Origin: Halorussus rarus
GTDB lineage: Archaea > Halobacteriota > Halobacteria > Halobacteriales > Haladaptataceae
NCBI RefSeq assembly: GCF_003369835.1
Contig: NZ_QPMJ01000001.1
Location: 868,001 to 932,000 of the forward strand
Reading direction: 5' to 3'
Length of the DNA: 64,000 nt
The position numbers and the translations under genes are program-made. Within the stretch, counting starts at the first letter, position 1; each line of letters starts with the position of its first letter. The notes under the pieces were generated by a model. It was not told the DNA's origin. It was given only the letters and a program-made list of their open reading frames with translations, and did not search any database. Shown piece after piece: positions 34,949 to 47,552 of the stretch.

Positions 34949-35248
34949 TCTTGTTCGGGGTTTCGGTTCGGCCGATTTTAAGGGTTTGCAACTGGATTCG
35001 TGAGCGCAGAACCGACGATTTGACCCGAGTCTCCGGCGGAATCGACTCCGACGAAGGTACCGGACTTTCGTTTCCGAAAGCCCCCGGCCGCTTGCGGTCG
35101 CTGAACGACATATCCTCGGCTCGTTTACACTCGTCTCGGATAGGGGTCGCTCAGACGACTGAAGTGAACGCGATCGACCGGCCCCTTTCAGCCCTGCCTA
35201 GCGGTGGTTGCTGGACCGGTCGACGCTCGGTGGCCTGTTCCACTTCGG

Positions 35249-35283
35249 CGCGCGCTGGCGCGTCATGTCGCGCCAAGCGCGCG
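35249..35283 (+). repeat. Strong 14-bp hairpin in a gene-free region
   Basis: Arms 35249-35262 and 35269-35283 pair over 14 bp with a single bulged A (35275) around a six-base loop. It is the first of three hairpins in the gene-free stretch 34990-35530; I see no tRNA, rRNA or 7S RNA there and no ORF I would support. Confidence 0.8.
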
Positions 35284-35307
35284 AGGTCTGCACGAGGGGT
35301 AGCGAGT

Positions 35308-35337
35308 GCAGGCTCGTCAGCGCGTGCTCTGACGGTG
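35308..35337 (+). repeat. Dispersed intergenic palindrome, copy 1
   Basis: Begins GCAGGCTCGTCAG and ends GCTCTGACGGTG; the same ends, with five to six different bases between, recur on the opposite strand at 40868-40898. Its CGTCAG/CTGACG arms form a hairpin. Confidence 0.7.
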
Positions 35338-35343
35338 GAGGCT

Positions 35344-35366
35344 CGTCGGACGCGGTTTGTCCGACG
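35344..35366 (+). repeat. 8-bp hairpin with GCGGTTT loop
   Basis: CGTCGGAC (35344-35351) and GTCCGACG (35359-35366) pair perfectly around GCGGTTT, the same loop as in the hairpin at 24707-24725. Confidence 0.75.
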
Positions 35367-35531
35367 GCGTTCAGGCGACCGCGACCGGGCAGGGGCTTTC
35401 GAGGAGGACACCACTGTGGTTCCGAGTTTGACTCCGAGAGCGGTTCGACACAGCCAATCAAAGTATTACGAAGAGGTACCACTCTTGACGGCACGGGCAA
35501 CCTCCCCACCTTCCCCTCCCGGTTCGCAACC

Positions 35532-35537
35532 TTTAGA
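35532..35537 (+). promoter_or_regulatory. TATA box of the JAMM gene
   Basis: TTTAGA ends 24 bp before the ATG at 35562, consistent with a leaderless transcript and with this start. Confidence 0.5.
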
Positions 35538-35561
35538 ACGCGCCCGCCCGGAGTTTCCACC

Positions 35562-36068
35562 ATGCGGTTGTTCCGGTCGAGCGAGATACTCGGCATCGCC
35601 GAGGACGCCCTCCAGTTCGGGCTCGCGGCGTCCGAGGACGCCCACCCCCACGAGTACATGGGCTTCCTCCGGGGCGAGGACGCCCGGTCGCTCGGGCTCG
35701 AGCGCGAGGGGACGGTCATCACCGACGTGCTGGTCATCCCGGGCACCGAGTCCAACCCCGTGAGTGCCACGGTCAAGACCAGCATGATCCCCAACGACTT
35801 CAACTCCGTCGGGTCTGTCCACTCCCACCCGAACGGCGTCCTCAAGCCGAGCAAGGAGGACCTCGCCACGTTCGGCAAGGGGAAGGTCCACATCATCATC
35901 GGCTACCCCTACGACGACGAGGACTGGCAAGCGTTCGACCGGGAGGGCGAGCCCACCGAGCTCGACGTCCTCGACGTGTCGCTGCCCGAGGGCGAGTCGT
36001 TCTTCGACTTCACGCAGGCCGACATCGACGCCGAACTCGACTACGACCTCCGCGAGGACCCCGAATGA
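35562..36068 (+). CDS. JAMM/MPN metallopeptidase (Mov34 family)
   Basis: 168 residues. The zinc-peptidase motif is complete: E31 in H-E-Y-M-G-F-L, then H87-S-H89 followed ten residues later by D100. Archaeal single-domain JAMM proteins (HvJAMM1 type in Haloferax) remove SAMP ubiquitin-like modifiers from proteins and may help to recycle sulfur carriers. This protein could have that role, but the family also contains members of unknown substrate. Its stop overlaps a micro-ORF that leads into the FAD synthase gene. Confidence 0.88.
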   Translation: MRLFRSSEILGIAEDALQFGLAASEDAHPHEYMGFLRGEDARSLGLEREGTVITDVLVIPGTESNPVSATVKTSMIPNDFNSVGSVHSHPNGVLKPSKEDLATFGKGKVHIIIGYPYDDEDWQAFDREGEPTELDVLDVSLPEGESFFDFTQADIDAELDYDLREDPE

Positions 36069-36148
36069 CCGGGCCGGCTCGCGACCGGCGACGCTGGACT
36101 CCGAACGACCGACGAGACCACAGCATGACCGACGAGGACTCACCATGA
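36065..36148 (+). CDS. 27-codon ORF bridging the JAMM and FAD synthase genes
   Basis: ATG overlaps the JAMM stop (ATGA) and the TGA overlaps the ATG of ribL (ATGA). The peptide is polar and Arg/Asp-rich with no homologue I know. The double coupling fits ribosome relay between genes; a chance ORF is the alternative. Confidence 0.4.
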   Translation: MTGPARDRRRWTPNDRRDHSMTDEDSP

Positions 36149-36579
36149 CGCACGTCATCGCACAGGGCACCTTCGACCTCCTCCACCCCGGCCACGTCCA
36201 CTACCTCCGGGACGCCGCCGCGTTCGGCGACCGGCTCACCGTCATCGTCGCCCGCCGGGAGAACGTCACCCACAAGGAGCCGCCGATTCTGCCGAACCGC
36301 CAGCGCCGGGACGTCGTCGCCGCGGTCGACGCGGTCGACGACGCCGTCGTGGGCCACCCCGAGGACATCTTCGCGCCCATCGAGGAGCTCGACCCCGACG
36401 TCATCGTCCTGGGCCACGACCAGCACCACGACGAGGCCGCCATCGAGGACGAGCTCGCCAACCGGGGCGTCGACTGCGAGGTCCGGCGCGCCAGTCCGCG
36501 CGAGCCCGAGTACGACGGCGAACTGCTCTCGACCGGCCGCATCATCGACCGGATCCTCGAGGAACGGGGCGACCGCTGA
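36145..36579 (+). CDS. ribL: FAD synthase (cytidylyltransferase fold)
   Basis: 144 residues. Archaeal RibL transfers AMP from ATP to FMN giving FAD. The nucleotidyltransferase motif G-T-F-D-L-L-H14-P-G-H17 is at the N terminus, and the second motif, [11 protein letters not shown], is at the C terminus (in place of I-S-T-S). Small size and N-terminal motif match archaeal RibL rather than glycerol-3-phosphate or choline phosphate cytidylyltransferases, though these cannot be fully excluded. Confidence 0.88.
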   Translation: MTHVIAQGTFDLLHPGHVHYLRDAAAFGDRLTVIVARRENVTHKEPPILPNRQRRDVVAAVDAVDDAVVGHPEDIFAPIEELDPDVIVLGHDQHHDEAAIEDELANRGVDCEVRRASPREPEYDGELLSTGRIIDRILEERGDR

Positions 36580-36647
36580 CGCCGCTTTCGTAATTCGCAG
36601 TACTGAACCGAAAACAGAGTCCGAAAACCGAGCTCGACCGTCTGATT

Positions 36648-36683
36648 CTACAGCGAGTCCTAGGCCTACAGCGAGTCCCAGGC
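36648..36683 (-). repeat. 18-bp tandem duplication over the stop of the NDH-like gene
   Basis: Bases 36666-36683 encode the last five codons and the stop; 36648-36665 is the same sequence with one change (C to T on the plus strand). In frame, the second copy turns the Trp codon into a stop. A weak third copy lies inside the gene at 36684-36692. Confidence 0.92.
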
Positions 36684-37835
36684 CTTCAGCGCGCGCGGCA
36701 GCGAGCTGATGTCGGCGATCCAGCGGGCCGCGACCGCCTTCTTGAGGAACTGGGCGGGGTAGGAGTTGAACGTCCGGATCGGGACCGAGACGCCGCCGGC
36801 CTTCACGTCGTGGGCGACCGCGTTCTCGCCGATGGAGATGAGCGTCCCCTTGTCCTCGTAGGTCCAGGTCTTCAGCGGCTGGTCGTTGATCGCCCGGGCG
36901 ACGTTCTGGCCCGCGACCTCGGCGGCCTGCCAGGCGGCCTGGGCGGTCGGCGGCGCGGGGTCGTCGCCCTGGTCGATGACCGCCGAGTCGCCGATGGCGA
37001 ACACCCGGTCGTCGCTGGTCCGGAAGTCCGACTCGCAGGTGACCCGGTTGTGCTCGTTGTCGAGGTCGCAGTCGTCGAGCGCGTCCTGGCCGGTGATGCC
37101 GCCGGTCCAGACGAACACGTCGTACTCGAGCGGGTCGCCCTCGTCGAAGTGGATGGCGTCCTCGGTGGCCTCGGTGATGGGGTCGTCGGTCATGATCTCG
37201 ACGTCGGCCTCCTCGAGGTGGCGCCGGACCGTCCCCTGGAGCTCTGAGTCCTGGCCGGGCATGATCTCCTCGAGGGCCTCCACGAGGTAGATGTCGACGG
37301 GCGCGCGGTGCTCGTCGCGGAACTCCGCGACCTCGCCCGCGCTCTGGATGCCCGAGAGGCCCGCGCCGCCGATGACGACCTGGGCCGGGTCGTTGCGCGA
37401 GGCCGTCGAGGCGGCCTCCTTCACCTGCTCGTGGATCTGGTGGGCGTCGTCGAGGCCCTTGAGGGTCAGCGCGTTCTCCTCCATCCCCGGGATGCCGTAG
37501 TAGGCGGTCTGGCTCCCGAGCGCGACCAGCAGGTAGTCGTAGTCGATTGCGTCGCCGTCGTCGAGTTCGACCGTCTGGTCGTCGGTGTCGACGCCCTCGA
37601 CCCGGGCCTGCACGAACCTGGTGCTCGGGGCGGCGATGTCGCCGACCGGGATGGTGATGTCGTCCTCGACGCTCGGGTCGCTGATGACCCGGTGGGCCTC
37701 GTGGAGGACGAGGTGGTAGTTGTGCTCCGATATCCACGTCAGCTCGGCGTCCGCGTGCTCGAGCTCGTCTTCAAGCCGCTGGACCGCGCCTGCACCGGCG
37801 TAACCCGCGCCGAGCACGACGACCTTCTCAGTCAT
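36666..37835 (-). CDS. NAD(P)/FAD-dependent oxidoreductase, NDH-2-like
   Basis: 389 residues from the ATG at 37835; upstream residues of the open frame are not family-like. Pyridine nucleotide-disulfide oxidoreductase fold: FAD loop V-V-V-L-G-A-G-Y-A-G near the N terminus, the NAD loop V-V-I-G-G-A-G-L-S-G-I-Q-S around residue 155, and F-A-I-G-D-S-A near residue 285. A hydrophobic or amphipathic C terminus (A-R-W-I-A-D-I-S-S-L-P-R-A-L) may dock on the membrane as in type II NADH dehydrogenase. Sulfide:quinone oxidoreductase is a close alternative, but the paired Cys of that enzyme are not visible. Confidence 0.87.
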   Translation of the reverse strand: MTEKVVVLGAGYAGAGAVQRLEDELEHADAELTWISEHNYHLVLHEAHRVISDPSVEDDITIPVGDIAAPSTRFVQARVEGVDTDDQTVELDDGDAIDYDYLLVALGSQTAYYGIPGMEENALTLKGLDDAHQIHEQVKEAASTASRNDPAQVVIGGAGLSGIQSAGEVAEFRDEHRAPVDIYLVEALEEIMPGQDSELQGTVRRHLEEADVEIMTDDPITEATEDAIHFDEGDPLEYDVFVWTGGITGQDALDDCDLDNEHNRVTCESDFRTSDDRVFAIGDSAVIDQGDDPAPPTAQAAWQAAEVAGQNVARAINDQPLKTWTYEDKGTLISIGENAVAHDVKAGGVSVPIRTFNSYPAQFLKKAVAARWIADISSLPRALKAWDSL

Positions 37836-38068
37836 ACCGAGAACTCCGAAGTCCTCGGATACAAAGGCTTTGAAAGACGCACCGGATGAGTGTGAGTGTC
37901 TCCCAAGTGGGGTCGGAGAAGAGGGGATAAACGAGATCTGAAGCATCGGGCGTGCGATTCGGCGGCGAGCGCGCCCGGGCAGTGGTTCTCCATCCGATCG
38001 GGTCCGGGCGGCGGTCCGCCCGCCGACGAGGTGCCGCCCCGTCCGCAGCCCGGACGAACGACCGCGAG

Positions 38069-38602
38069 TTAGTGCTCCGGCTCCTCGGCCGGCGCTTCCA
38101 TCGAGTCGATCTTCAGGATGACGATGTTGCTGGTGTCGTCCTTGCCGTCGACCGTCCCCTCGATGACGAGCTTCGACAGCGGCGTGGGACCGACCCGGAC
38201 CGAGTCGCCCTCGTGGAACTCGCGGACCGACCCGCGGACGTGGATCTCCGCGCGGCAGAGCTCGGGGTGGTGGACGCTGGCGAGGTCGATCTCCTCGACG
38301 TTGGCCTCGTCGACCTCCTCGCCCTCGAGGAACAGCGGCACCTCGGCCTCCTGGTCCATGTCCTGGACGCCGAGCGCGTCGAAGGCGTTGGCGGTCGGCT
38401 TGTACCCGCCCTTCGGGCCCGGGACGCCCTCGACGAGCTGGAGGGCCTTCAGGCTCTGCATCTGGTTCCGGATGGTGCCGGGGTTGCGGTCGACTTCATC
38501 GGCGATGTCCTCGCCCTTGACGGCGTCCTCGGTCTCCCGGTGGAGGTCTACGAGCGCGCGGAGAATCTTCTTCTGGCTCGCGGTCAGTTCGATTGACGAC
38601 AT
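38069..38602 (-). CDS. Winged-helix transcription regulator (Rrf2-annotated haloarchaeal family)
   Basis: 177 residues from the ATG at 38602, with TATA-like ATTTAAGG on the minus strand 25-32 bp before it. N-terminal winged helix (about residues 5-65: L-T-A-S-Q-K-K-I-L, then I-A-D-E-V-D-R-N-P-G-T-I-R-N-Q-M as recognition helix), a linker, and a C-terminal beta domain (H-H-P-E-L-C-R-A-E-I-H-V). The family is very conserved in haloarchaea and usually annotated Rrf2, but it has no Fe-S Cys cluster. Targets unknown. Confidence 0.85.
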   Translation of the reverse strand: MSSIELTASQKKILRALVDLHRETEDAVKGEDIADEVDRNPGTIRNQMQSLKALQLVEGVPGPKGGYKPTANAFDALGVQDMDQEAEVPLFLEGEEVDEANVEEIDLASVHHPELCRAEIHVRGSVREFHEGDSVRVGPTPLSKLVIEGTVDGKDDTSNIVILKIDSMEAPAEEPEH

Positions 38603-38836
38603 TAGTAAAAGGTTGGCAACTGACTGCCTTAAATGCGGCGGACCGGGTGACACAGCCGCCCGAACGTACAGTTCCGGTATCCTTCAGTTGACGCTTTCCA
38701 ACCGGCCGATGGAGCGGAACCGGTTCGGCGGCGACGACTGAGCGGCGTCGATTCGGAGGGTCCGACGGCGACGACACCGACTCGACCGCGTCGGCGGAGC
38801 GATACCGATTTGACGGTGGCGCCGGTGAGTCGACGT

Positions 38837-39766
38837 ATGCAGGACAAACGTGTGCTCGTGACCGGCGGCGCGGGCTTCATCGGGTCGAACCTGGCGAACT
38901 ACCTCGCCGAGGACAACGACGTGATCGCGGTCGACGACCTCTATCTCGGCACTCCCGAGAACCTCGACGACGCGGTCGAGTTCCGCGACGTCAGCGTGCT
39001 CGACGACGACCTCCCGACCGAGGGCGTCGACGTCCTCTTCCACCTCGCCGCGCTGTCGTCGCTCACGATGCACGAGGAGAGCCTCGAGGGGCTCCGGCGC
39101 GGCGCCCGGGTCAACGTCGAGGGGTTCGCCAACACCGTCGAGCAGGTCCGCCAGGACGGCTGCGACACCGTGGTGTACGCCACGACCTCCTCCATCTACG
39201 GCGACCGGACCGAGCCCTCGCCCGAGAGCATGGACGTCGAGGCCCGCACCGGCTACGAGGCGTCGAAGCTCGCCCGCGAGCGCTACGGCGAGTACTTCGC
39301 CAACGCCCACGACATGCACGTCTCGGGGATGCGCTTCTTCTCGGTGTACCAGGGCTACGGCGGCTCGGAGGGCCACAAGGGCGAGTACGCCAACATCATC
39401 TCGCAGTTCGCCGACGACATCGCTAACGGCGAGTCGCCGGTCATCTACGGCGACGGCACCCACACCCGCGACTTCACCCACGTCTCGGACGTCGTCCGCG
39501 GGCTCGAACTCGCGGCCGACCACCGGCTCACGGGCATCTACAACCTCGGCACCGGCGAGTCCTACAACGCCAACGAGGTCGTCGAGATGCTCAAGGCCGA
39601 ACTCGGCTCGGACGTCGAACCCGAGCACGTCGAGAACCCCATCGACGACGACATGTTCGTCCACGACACGATGGCCGACCCCTCGAAGATGAAGGAGGCC
39701 ACCGGCTGGGAGCCCCGGATATCCTTCGAGGAAGGGCTGAAGGAGGTCTGCGCGCCGTACAAGTGA
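38837..39766 (+). CDS. NAD-dependent sugar epimerase/dehydratase
   Basis: 309 residues from the ATG at 38837. Extended short-chain dehydrogenase: NAD loop [10 protein letters not shown] near residue 7, catalytic S-S-I-Y-G and Y-x3-K in G-Y-E-A-S-K, and the sugar-binding [12 protein letters not shown] motif typical of UDP-glucose 4-epimerases and dTDP-glucose dehydratases. Likely acts on nucleotide sugars for glycosylation of surface proteins. The exact substrate is not predictable. Confidence 0.9.
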   Translation: MQDKRVLVTGGAGFIGSNLANYLAEDNDVIAVDDLYLGTPENLDDAVEFRDVSVLDDDLPTEGVDVLFHLAALSSLTMHEESLEGLRRGARVNVEGFANTVEQVRQDGCDTVVYATTSSIYGDRTEPSPESMDVEARTGYEASKLARERYGEYFANAHDMHVSGMRFFSVYQGYGGSEGHKGEYANIISQFADDIANGESPVIYGDGTHTRDFTHVSDVVRGLELAADHRLTGIYNLGTGESYNANEVVEMLKAELGSDVEPEHVENPIDDDMFVHDTMADPSKMKEATGWEPRISFEEGLKEVCAPYK

Positions 39767-39854
39767 CCGCCTGATTCCGGTCCCCGAGGGTCGTCGCCCC
39801 GGCTCCCCGCGGCTGTCGCTCGCAAATCTCGCCCCGAACCGAAATCACGTCTTC

Positions 39855-39860
39855 TTTACC
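39855..39860 (+). promoter_or_regulatory. TATA-like box of the arginase gene
   Basis: TTTACC lies 23-28 bp before the ATG at 39883, consistent with a leaderless transcript. Confidence 0.45.
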
Positions 39861-39882
39861 GCGGGTCGCCGAACTCCCGTCC

Positions 39883-40806
39883 ATGAACCGAGAGGTGCGA
39901 CTCATCGGTGCGCCGATGGACCTCGGCGCGGACCGACGCGGCGTCGACATGGGACCGTCGGCCATCCGGTACGCGGGCCTCGCGACCGAACTCGACGCGG
40001 CGAACGTGACCGGGGTGACGGACACGGGCGACCTGTCGGTCCCGCACGCCGAGGAGCGGGACCCGGACGCCGAGCAGCCCAGCGAGGGGTCGGCCAAGTT
40101 CCTGCGGGAGACCGCCGACGTCTGCGGCCGCCTCGCCGACGAGGTGGCCGACGCGCTCGACGCCGGCAGCTTCCCGCTGGTGCTGGGCGGGGACCACTCC
40201 ATCGCCATCGGGACGGTCCGCGGTGCGGCCCGCGACGCTGACCTCGGCGTGGTGTGGTTCGACGCCCACGGCGACTTCAACACGCCGAAGACCTCGCCGT
40301 CGGGCAACGTCCACGGGATGCCGCTGGCGGCGGTCCTCGGCATCGGCGACTTCGCCGGCACCGAGTGGGCCAACGCCCCGAACCTCCGGGAGGAGAACGT
40401 CGCCATCGTGGGGCTCCGAAGCCTCGACGGCGCCGAGCGCGAGGCCATCCGCGAGAGCGGCGTGACCGCCTTCACCATGTCGGACATCGACGAGCGGGGC
40501 GTCGCCCCCGTCGTGGAGGACGCCCTCGACGTCGCGGCCGACGGGACCGAGGGCATCCACGTCAGCCTCGACATGGACTGGCTCGACCCGCGGGAGGCTC
40601 CGGGCGTCGGGACGCCGGTCCGGGGCGGTGTCTCCTACCGGGAGGCCCACACCGCGCTGGAGATGGTCGGCGAGCGCCACGAGGGCGAGGACGTCCTCCG
40701 GTCGCTGGAGGTGGTCGAGGTGAACCCGATCCTGGACGAGCACAACGTGACCGCCGAACTGGCGACCGAACTCGCCGCCAGCGGGCTGGGGAAACGCATT
40801 CTGTAG
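39883..40806 (+). CDS. rocF: Arginase
   Basis: 307 residues. Mn-dependent ureohydrolase turning arginine into ornithine and urea. Metal ligands lie in G-G-D-H-S (about residue 101), D-A-H-G-D-F-N (about 127) and D-M-D-W-L-D-P (about 230), and [11 protein letters not shown] is the arginase substrate loop. Trp in the third motif replaces the common Gly. Length and the [10 protein letters not shown] start are those of arginase rather than agmatinase. Confidence 0.9.
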   Translation: MNREVRLIGAPMDLGADRRGVDMGPSAIRYAGLATELDAANVTGVTDTGDLSVPHAEERDPDAEQPSEGSAKFLRETADVCGRLADEVADALDAGSFPLVLGGDHSIAIGTVRGAARDADLGVVWFDAHGDFNTPKTSPSGNVHGMPLAAVLGIGDFAGTEWANAPNLREENVAIVGLRSLDGAEREAIRESGVTAFTMSDIDERGVAPVVEDALDVAADGTEGIHVSLDMDWLDPREAPGVGTPVRGGVSYREAHTALEMVGERHEGEDVLRSLEVVEVNPILDEHNVTAELATELAASGLGKRIL

Positions 40807-40867
40807 AACGACCTTTTCCAGCGGTCGGCGCACGAACGCGCCTCCCTTGCAAAAGCTCGACCAAAAA

Positions 40868-40936
40868 CACCGTCAGAGCGAAGCTCTGACGAGCCTGCGT
40901 TCACTTCGCTCGCGGCGAAACGGCGCTCCGCGCCGT
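40868..40936. repeat. Dispersed intergenic palindrome (copy 2) and a second hairpin
   Basis: CGTCAGAGC (40871-40879) pairs with GCTCTGACG (40883-40891) around GAA; on the minus strand 40868-40898 matches copy 1 at 35308-35337 at both ends. Downstream, ACGGCGC (40920-40926) pairs with GCGCCGT (40930-40936). The 222-bp gap has no supported gene. Confidence 0.75.
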
Positions 40937-41028
40937 ACGCTCGCGATCGAGGTGGGAGGAGTAGTTCGCGAGCGGAACTCCCGCCGAACCGATACGCCGA
41001 AGTTCCCGCCCCGAGCGCGTTCCGATAG

Positions 41029-41694
41029 ATGACCGAGTACGACGCGGTGCTGTTCGACAACGACGGCGTACTGGTCGAACCGCCCTCCGACGAGGCCCTG
41101 CGGGCGGCCGCCGAGTCGGCCTTCGCGGCGGTGGGCGTCGACCGTCCCGAAGAGAGCCACCTCGCCGAGATAATCAGGGGCGTCACGCCCGATAGTCTCC
41201 GGGAGGTCTGTTCGGTCTACGGCCTCGACCCCCACGAGTTCTGGGCCGCCCGCGACCGCCACGCCTCCGAGGTTCAGGTCGCGGAGTTCCGCGACGGCGA
41301 CCGCGACCGCTACCCCGACGTGGCGGCCATCGAGGAGCTGGCCCACGACTTCGGGGTCGTGAGCTCGAACCAGCACGAGACCGTCGAGTTCATCCTCGAC
41401 TACTACGGTATGAGCGACCTGTTCGGCACCTACTACGGCCGCGGAATGGGCGTCGAGGACCTCGAACGGAAGAAGCCCGACCCCCACTTCCTCGACCGCG
41501 CGCTCGACGACCTCGGGGCCGAGACCGCGCTGTTCGTCGGCGACAGCAAGAGCGACGTCGAGGCCGCCCGGCGCGCGGGGCTCGACTCCGTCTTCGTCCG
41601 GCGGGACCACTGCGCCGACGTCGAGCTGTCGGTCGAGCCCGACTACGAGGTCGCCGACCTTCACGGCGTCGCCGAGATCGCGGGCGCGAGGTAG
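41029..41694 (+). CDS. HAD superfamily hydrolase (phosphatase-like)
   Basis: 221 residues. Class I HAD: nucleophile motif L-F-D10-N-D12-G-V-L, Ser motif V-V-S-S-N near residue 108, the K-K-P-D-P-H motif near 145 and acidic G-D-S-K-S-D-V near 165. The cap helices (residues ~18-85) resemble phosphoglycolate phosphatase-like proteins. Haloarchaea have many paralogues, so the substrate is open. Confidence 0.88.
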   Translation: MTEYDAVLFDNDGVLVEPPSDEALRAAAESAFAAVGVDRPEESHLAEIIRGVTPDSLREVCSVYGLDPHEFWAARDRHASEVQVAEFRDGDRDRYPDVAAIEELAHDFGVVSSNQHETVEFILDYYGMSDLFGTYYGRGMGVEDLERKKPDPHFLDRALDDLGAETALFVGDSKSDVEAARRAGLDSVFVRRDHCADVELSVEPDYEVADLHGVAEIAGAR

Positions 41695-41755
41695 CGACTG
41701 CTGGCGGTCGACGTCCGGACGTTTGCGAAATAAAAAAGGTGGGTAGTTCGACCGG

Positions 41756-44245
<2,490 letters not shown>

Positions 44246-44246
44246 A

Positions 44247-46570
<2,324 letters not shown>

Positions 46571-46603
46571 CCCTTATCCCCGTACGGCCCCCAGTTGCGA
46601 CGC

Positions 46604-47551
46604 ATGGTACACGGACATCGCGAGCGGAGTATCTCCGACGAGCAGCGCCGGGAGTTCCTGAAGGCGCTCGGCGTCGGCGGCGCGGTCGCCGCCGGGGGTG
46701 CGACGCTCGACGACGTGCGGGAGGCGGTCGGAACCGGAGCGTCGGAAGAACTCGCGTCGGTGGGCGAGGCGATACGGAGCGACCTCGCAGGCGAACTCGA
46801 CGCAGAACTGCTGGCGAGCGGTCACGAGGACGTCGCCGCCGCGGCCTCGGGGCTGACGGCGGTCCCCGAGCGCGGCCTCCCCGGAATGGACGAGGGGCCC
46901 CGCGAGGAGTTCGCGGCGGTCGCGGAGGCGGCCCGGCCCGTCTACGACCACCTGGGCGAGGTCGGCTTCTTCGAGAGCACGACCGAGCGGCTGCCCGAGT
47001 TCACGCCGACGTTCATCGAGGACAGCGTCCGGCGGTTCGTCGTGAGCGACGGGCTGGCGGGGTCGCTGTCGGACCTCGGCTTCGACCAGCAGGAGCTGGT
47101 CGACCTGCTGGCGACGACCGTCAACCACCGCGAGCGCATCGGCGATCGTCACTGGGTCTCGACCGACGAACTCCCGCGCGAGGAGCTGGAGTTCGGCGAG
47201 TACGTCCCGCCGATGACGAAGGCCGCGGCCGGCGGCGTCCTGCTGTGGCTCGAGGACTTAGACGACCACGTCTGGACGAACGCGGTGCTGCTGACCGACG
47301 ACATCCTGGCCGACGCCGCGTGGGACGCCCGCGGGATGGCGGCCGGGTTCGACCTGATGGTCGACGGCGCCCGCCGCGTCGCCGACGGCGACTCGCACGG
47401 CGCCGACACCGGCGACGACGAGCTCGCCGGCCTGCTGTCGAGCGGCTTCGCGCTGCAGGCCATCTCGCAGAACCTGCTGCCCGAGGACGCCTACTGGATC
47501 GACGAGTCGGCCCGCGCGCAGCGAGACAACGACCTGGAGATTCCCAACTAA
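46604..47551 (+). CDS. Tat-signal protein encoded with the quinoprotein
   Basis: 315 residues. Begins with a twin-arginine motif R-R-E-F-L-K-A-L-G-V followed by a weakly hydrophobic stretch with Ala/Gly, so probably exported folded. The rest is helical and acidic with no metal or cofactor motif I recognise (S-T-T-E-R-L-P-E-F-T-P, L-L-A-T-T-V-N-H-R-E). It starts from its own TATA-like box, and the next gene begins one base after its stop, so the pair is one transcript. Possibly the small exported partner that carries the signal-less quinoprotein. Confidence 0.75.
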   Translation: MVHGHRERSISDEQRREFLKALGVGGAVAAGGATLDDVREAVGTGASEELASVGEAIRSDLAGELDAELLASGHEDVAAAASGLTAVPERGLPGMDEGPREEFAAVAEAARPVYDHLGEVGFFESTTERLPEFTPTFIEDSVRRFVVSDGLAGSLSDLGFDQQELVDLLATTVNHRERIGDRHWVSTDELPREELEFGEYVPPMTKAAAGGVLLWLEDLDDHVWTNAVLLTDDILADAAWDARGMAAGFDLMVDGARRVADGDSHGADTGDDELAGLLSSGFALQAISQNLLPEDAYWIDESARAQRDNDLEIPN

Positions 47552-47552
47552 C

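Noticed and set aside
35000-35530. Possible RNase P or 7S RNA in the hairpin-rich gap
   Set aside because: No conserved core of either RNA could be recognised; left as hairpin repeats.
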